Shown here one piece after another: positions 62,552 through 64,000 of a DNA stretch of 64,000 nt. The stretch spans positions 1-64,000 of the forward strand of contig CAYZMS010000007.1 in assembly GCA_964479625.1 (NCBI GenBank). The letters run 5' to 3'. The DNA is from CAYZMS01 sp964479625. GTDB taxonomy: Bacteria; Bacteroidota; Bacteroidia; Chitinophagales; Saprospiraceae. The position numbers were made by a program, and so were the translations under genes. Position 1 is the first letter of the stretch. Each line of letters opens with the position of its first letter. The notes under the pieces are model-generated. The model was not told where the DNA came from. It did not search any database and saw nothing but the letters and a program-made list of their open reading frames with translations.

Positions 62552-63199
62552 ATGAATTTTATCGACTGGATCGAAGCTTACGAAAACGACCGACTGGCAA
62601 CCGTCGACCGGCTGGCCTTCGAGCACGAACTGGAAGACAATCCGGTCCTGGCCAAAGAACTGGAAGCGTACCGCCTTACGGAGGCCCTGCTGCAAGCGGC
62701 TCCGGTAAGCCCCCTTTCGGCAGGCCACGGCTGGAAGGCTGCAGCCATTCCTGCTGCCGGGCTATTGGTTGTACTGCTACTGCTAGTTGGGCTGTTCTTC
62801 CGAAGCTTCCCGGAACGGCAGGAAACCCCTACACCGGAAAAGGCCACTCCCCAGGCGGCTGTTACACCGCCTACTGGGGATATCCCTGACTATACGGAGG
62901 CTATCCCTCCTGCCCCTGTGCAGGAAGCGCCCCCTGCAGTTATCCCTAAGCCAGCGGTGGAACAGTCCATTCCTTCAAAACAGCAAGTGGAAGAGACAGG
63001 AGCATTCGAACGTCCCCAGGGACCTGAAAACCTTGCGAGTCTGGCGGAGCCTACTGTAGTGGAAACCGACACCCTGATCGGGGATGGTCAGGTACTGACC
63101 CTTACCGCCAGTGAAGAGATCGTATTAAAACCCGGTTTTCAAGCCAAAGCCGGCAGTACCTTTAAAGCCAGGGTAAAAAAAGAAAAGGCCATGCGCTAA
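62552..63199 (+). CDS. Putative anti-sigma factor, single membrane helix, C-terminal coat-hanger motif
   Basis: A 215-aa protein. The cytoplasmic N-terminus (1-65) is short and acidic, with FIDWIEAYENDRLATVDRLAFEHEL resembling anti-sigma N-domains. A membrane helix follows (about 66-90, ...LLVVLLLLVGLFFR), then a Pro/Ala/Glu-rich periplasmic stalk of about 80 residues, and the C-terminus TASEEIVLKPGFQAKAGSTFKARV. That last motif matches the repeat called '3-coathanger stack' in secreted proteins. Anti-sigma function is inferred from the 4-nt spacing to the sigma gene and the topology. Confidence 0.7.
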   Translation: MNFIDWIEAYENDRLATVDRLAFEHELEDNPVLAKELEAYRLTEALLQAAPVSPLSAGHGWKAAAIPAAGLLVVLLLLVGLFFRSFPERQETPTPEKATPQAAVTPPTGDIPDYTEAIPPAPVQEAPPAVIPKPAVEQSIPSKQQVEETGAFERPQGPENLASLAEPTVVETDTLIGDGQVLTLTASEEIVLKPGFQAKAGSTFKARVKKEKAMR

Positions 63200-63299
63200 A
63201 ATCACCCATAGGGGGGATGCCCAAAACGCTTTCTTATTTTAAATTGGGATATAAACCGTATTAACTTAAATCTTGAAAACACACACAAACTTGACAATT

Positions 63300-64000
63300 A
63301 TGAAAAAAGTAATTTTTGTATTAGCCCTGGTAGGATGCTGGGGAGTGGGTAATGCGCAGTTTACAACTGTTGGTGGATTCGAAGAGACGAATAATAATTT
63401 GAGAGTAAACGGGCGAAATTTTTTCCTTGGTGAAAATGCTGGGGGTCAAGCAGTGAGAGCGGAGTTAGGTTTGGATAGGTCCTCAGATGGGAATGCATAC
63501 TTTGATTTAATTGCTGATCAAAGTAATTATAATGACTTCGGAATTCGTCTAATTAGATTCGCTGATGGCAGATCTAGTTTCACACACCGTGGAGATCAAC
63601 CTCTTGTATTTAAAGCCGCCGACCCAGGTGGCACTATAGAATTCACTCGTCAAGGGGATGCAGTGTCTTTATTTGTAGCAAGTGACGGTAAAATTGGTAT
63701 TGGAACATCAACACCTTCTAAACAACTTTCTATTAACGGTGATATGGAAAGCGAAGAAGTAGAGGTTAAAAGTGATGTAGCTGATTACGTATTTTCAAAT
63801 GATTATAAAATAATGCCATTGAAAGAATTAAATTTATACATAAGAAAAAATGGCCATTTACCTAATATTCAAACTCAACAAGATGTAGAAAAAAATGGTG
63901 GATATGTAAAATTAGGCGATTTGAGTATTAGCCTGATGGAAAAAGTTGAGGAATTGACTATCCATTTAATTAAGCTAAATGAAAAGGTAGAAAAATTAGA
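63300..64000 (+). CDS. Secreted tail-fibre-like / S74-type surface protein, 5' part
   Basis: This ORF starts at ATG 63300 and runs off the window (233 codons visible, no stop). Signal peptide MKKVIFVLALVGCWGVGNAQ (1-20), then a beta-rich region with NGRNFFLGENAGG, IRFADGRSSF, VASDGKIGIGTSTPSKQLSING, and a C-terminal trimeric-fibre-like part VKSDVADYVFSNDYKIMPLKEL, NGHLPNIQTQQDVEKNG, ending in a predicted coiled coil. Such proteins are abundant in Bacteroidota and resemble phage tail fibres. Codon use is strongly AT-rich compared with all neighbours, suggesting recent transfer or a fast-evolving surface gene. Confidence 0.75.
   Translation, partial: MKKVIFVLALVGCWGVGNAQFTTVGGFEETNNNLRVNGRNFFLGENAGGQAVRAELGLDRSSDGNAYFDLIADQSNYNDFGIRLIRFADGRSSFTHRGDQPLVFKAADPGGTIEFTRQGDAVSLFVASDGKIGIGTSTPSKQLSINGDMESEEVEVKSDVADYVFSNDYKIMPLKELNLYIRKNGHLPNIQTQQDVEKNGGYVKLGDLSISLMEKVEELTIHLIKLNEKVEKL

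Overview
The window is chromosomal DNA of a Bacteroidota bacterium. The evidence is a SusC/SusD pair, Bacteroidota-typical families (DUF3822 next to rsmD, DUF4296, DUF4369-thioredoxin, a NagB/PIG-L fusion), a secreted M43 protease ending in a type IX secretion sorting domain, no Shine-Dalgarno sequences, and many start-proximal promoter -7 boxes of the form TAnnTTTG. The repeated LKPGF 'coat-hanger' motifs and the overall gene set recall Saprospiria (Lewinella-like), but that rank is inference.

Layout. 1-440: rpsU with its terminator and tRNA-Gly. 720-12425: a DPE2-like 4-alpha-glucanotransferase, an NlpE/META lipoprotein, Lon protease, RlmI, and an unusual ClpA/B-like ATPase overlapping a DUF819 membrane protein. 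12441-18000 (minus): an ABC-F ATPase followed by a 53-aa membrane peptide and an FRG-domain protein, then a response regulator / histidine kinase / HAD phosphatase operon. 18037-21879 (minus): pyrR-pyrB, a thioredoxin-like protein, SixA and DUF4296. 22284-31604: glnS, argS, a small secreted protein, a metallophosphatase, rsmD with DUF3822 and a single-pass protein, bactofilin, tsaD and a DUF697/SHOCT protein. 31804-39648 (minus): a giant bacterial alpha-2-macroglobulin, a DAO-type flavoprotein and MmcQ/YjbR.

39704-53198 is a coherent amino-sugar (chito-oligosaccharide or GlcNAc) utilisation locus. A LacI-family repressor is divergent from a ROK kinase and a NagB-PIG-L fusion, followed by SusC, SusD, GH20 hexosaminidase and an SSS-family symporter. 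The lacI/ROK intergenic region carries three palindromic TGTGTnCGnACACA-type sites spaced 31 and 30 bp apart, so they lie on one face of the helix. The likely pathway is outer-membrane import by SusCD, cleavage by GH20, inner-membrane uptake by the symporter, phosphorylation by the ROK kinase, and deacetylation plus deamination by the fusion. No nagA is present in the locus.

53259-63199: a VanZ-like protein with an OB-fold partner, YceI, the M43 T9SS protease, an orphan Wzt-like ABC ATPase, a glycosyltransferase-methyltransferase fusion, a GT2 enzyme without a normal start codon, and an ECF-like sigma factor with a putative anti-sigma factor whose C-terminus carries the coat-hanger motif also seen in the secreted protease. 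From 63300 to the window end an AT-rich, tail-fibre-like secreted protein begins and is cut by the window edge.

I saw no rRNA, CRISPR array, transposase or phage structural cluster. The observations I find most interesting are the phased triple operator, the nagA-less NagB-PIG-L enzyme with a changed active-site position, the ABC-F / membrane peptide / FRG operon, the Clp-like ATPase with a dead first ATPase site, and the sigma / coat-hanger anti-sigma / AT-rich surface protein set.
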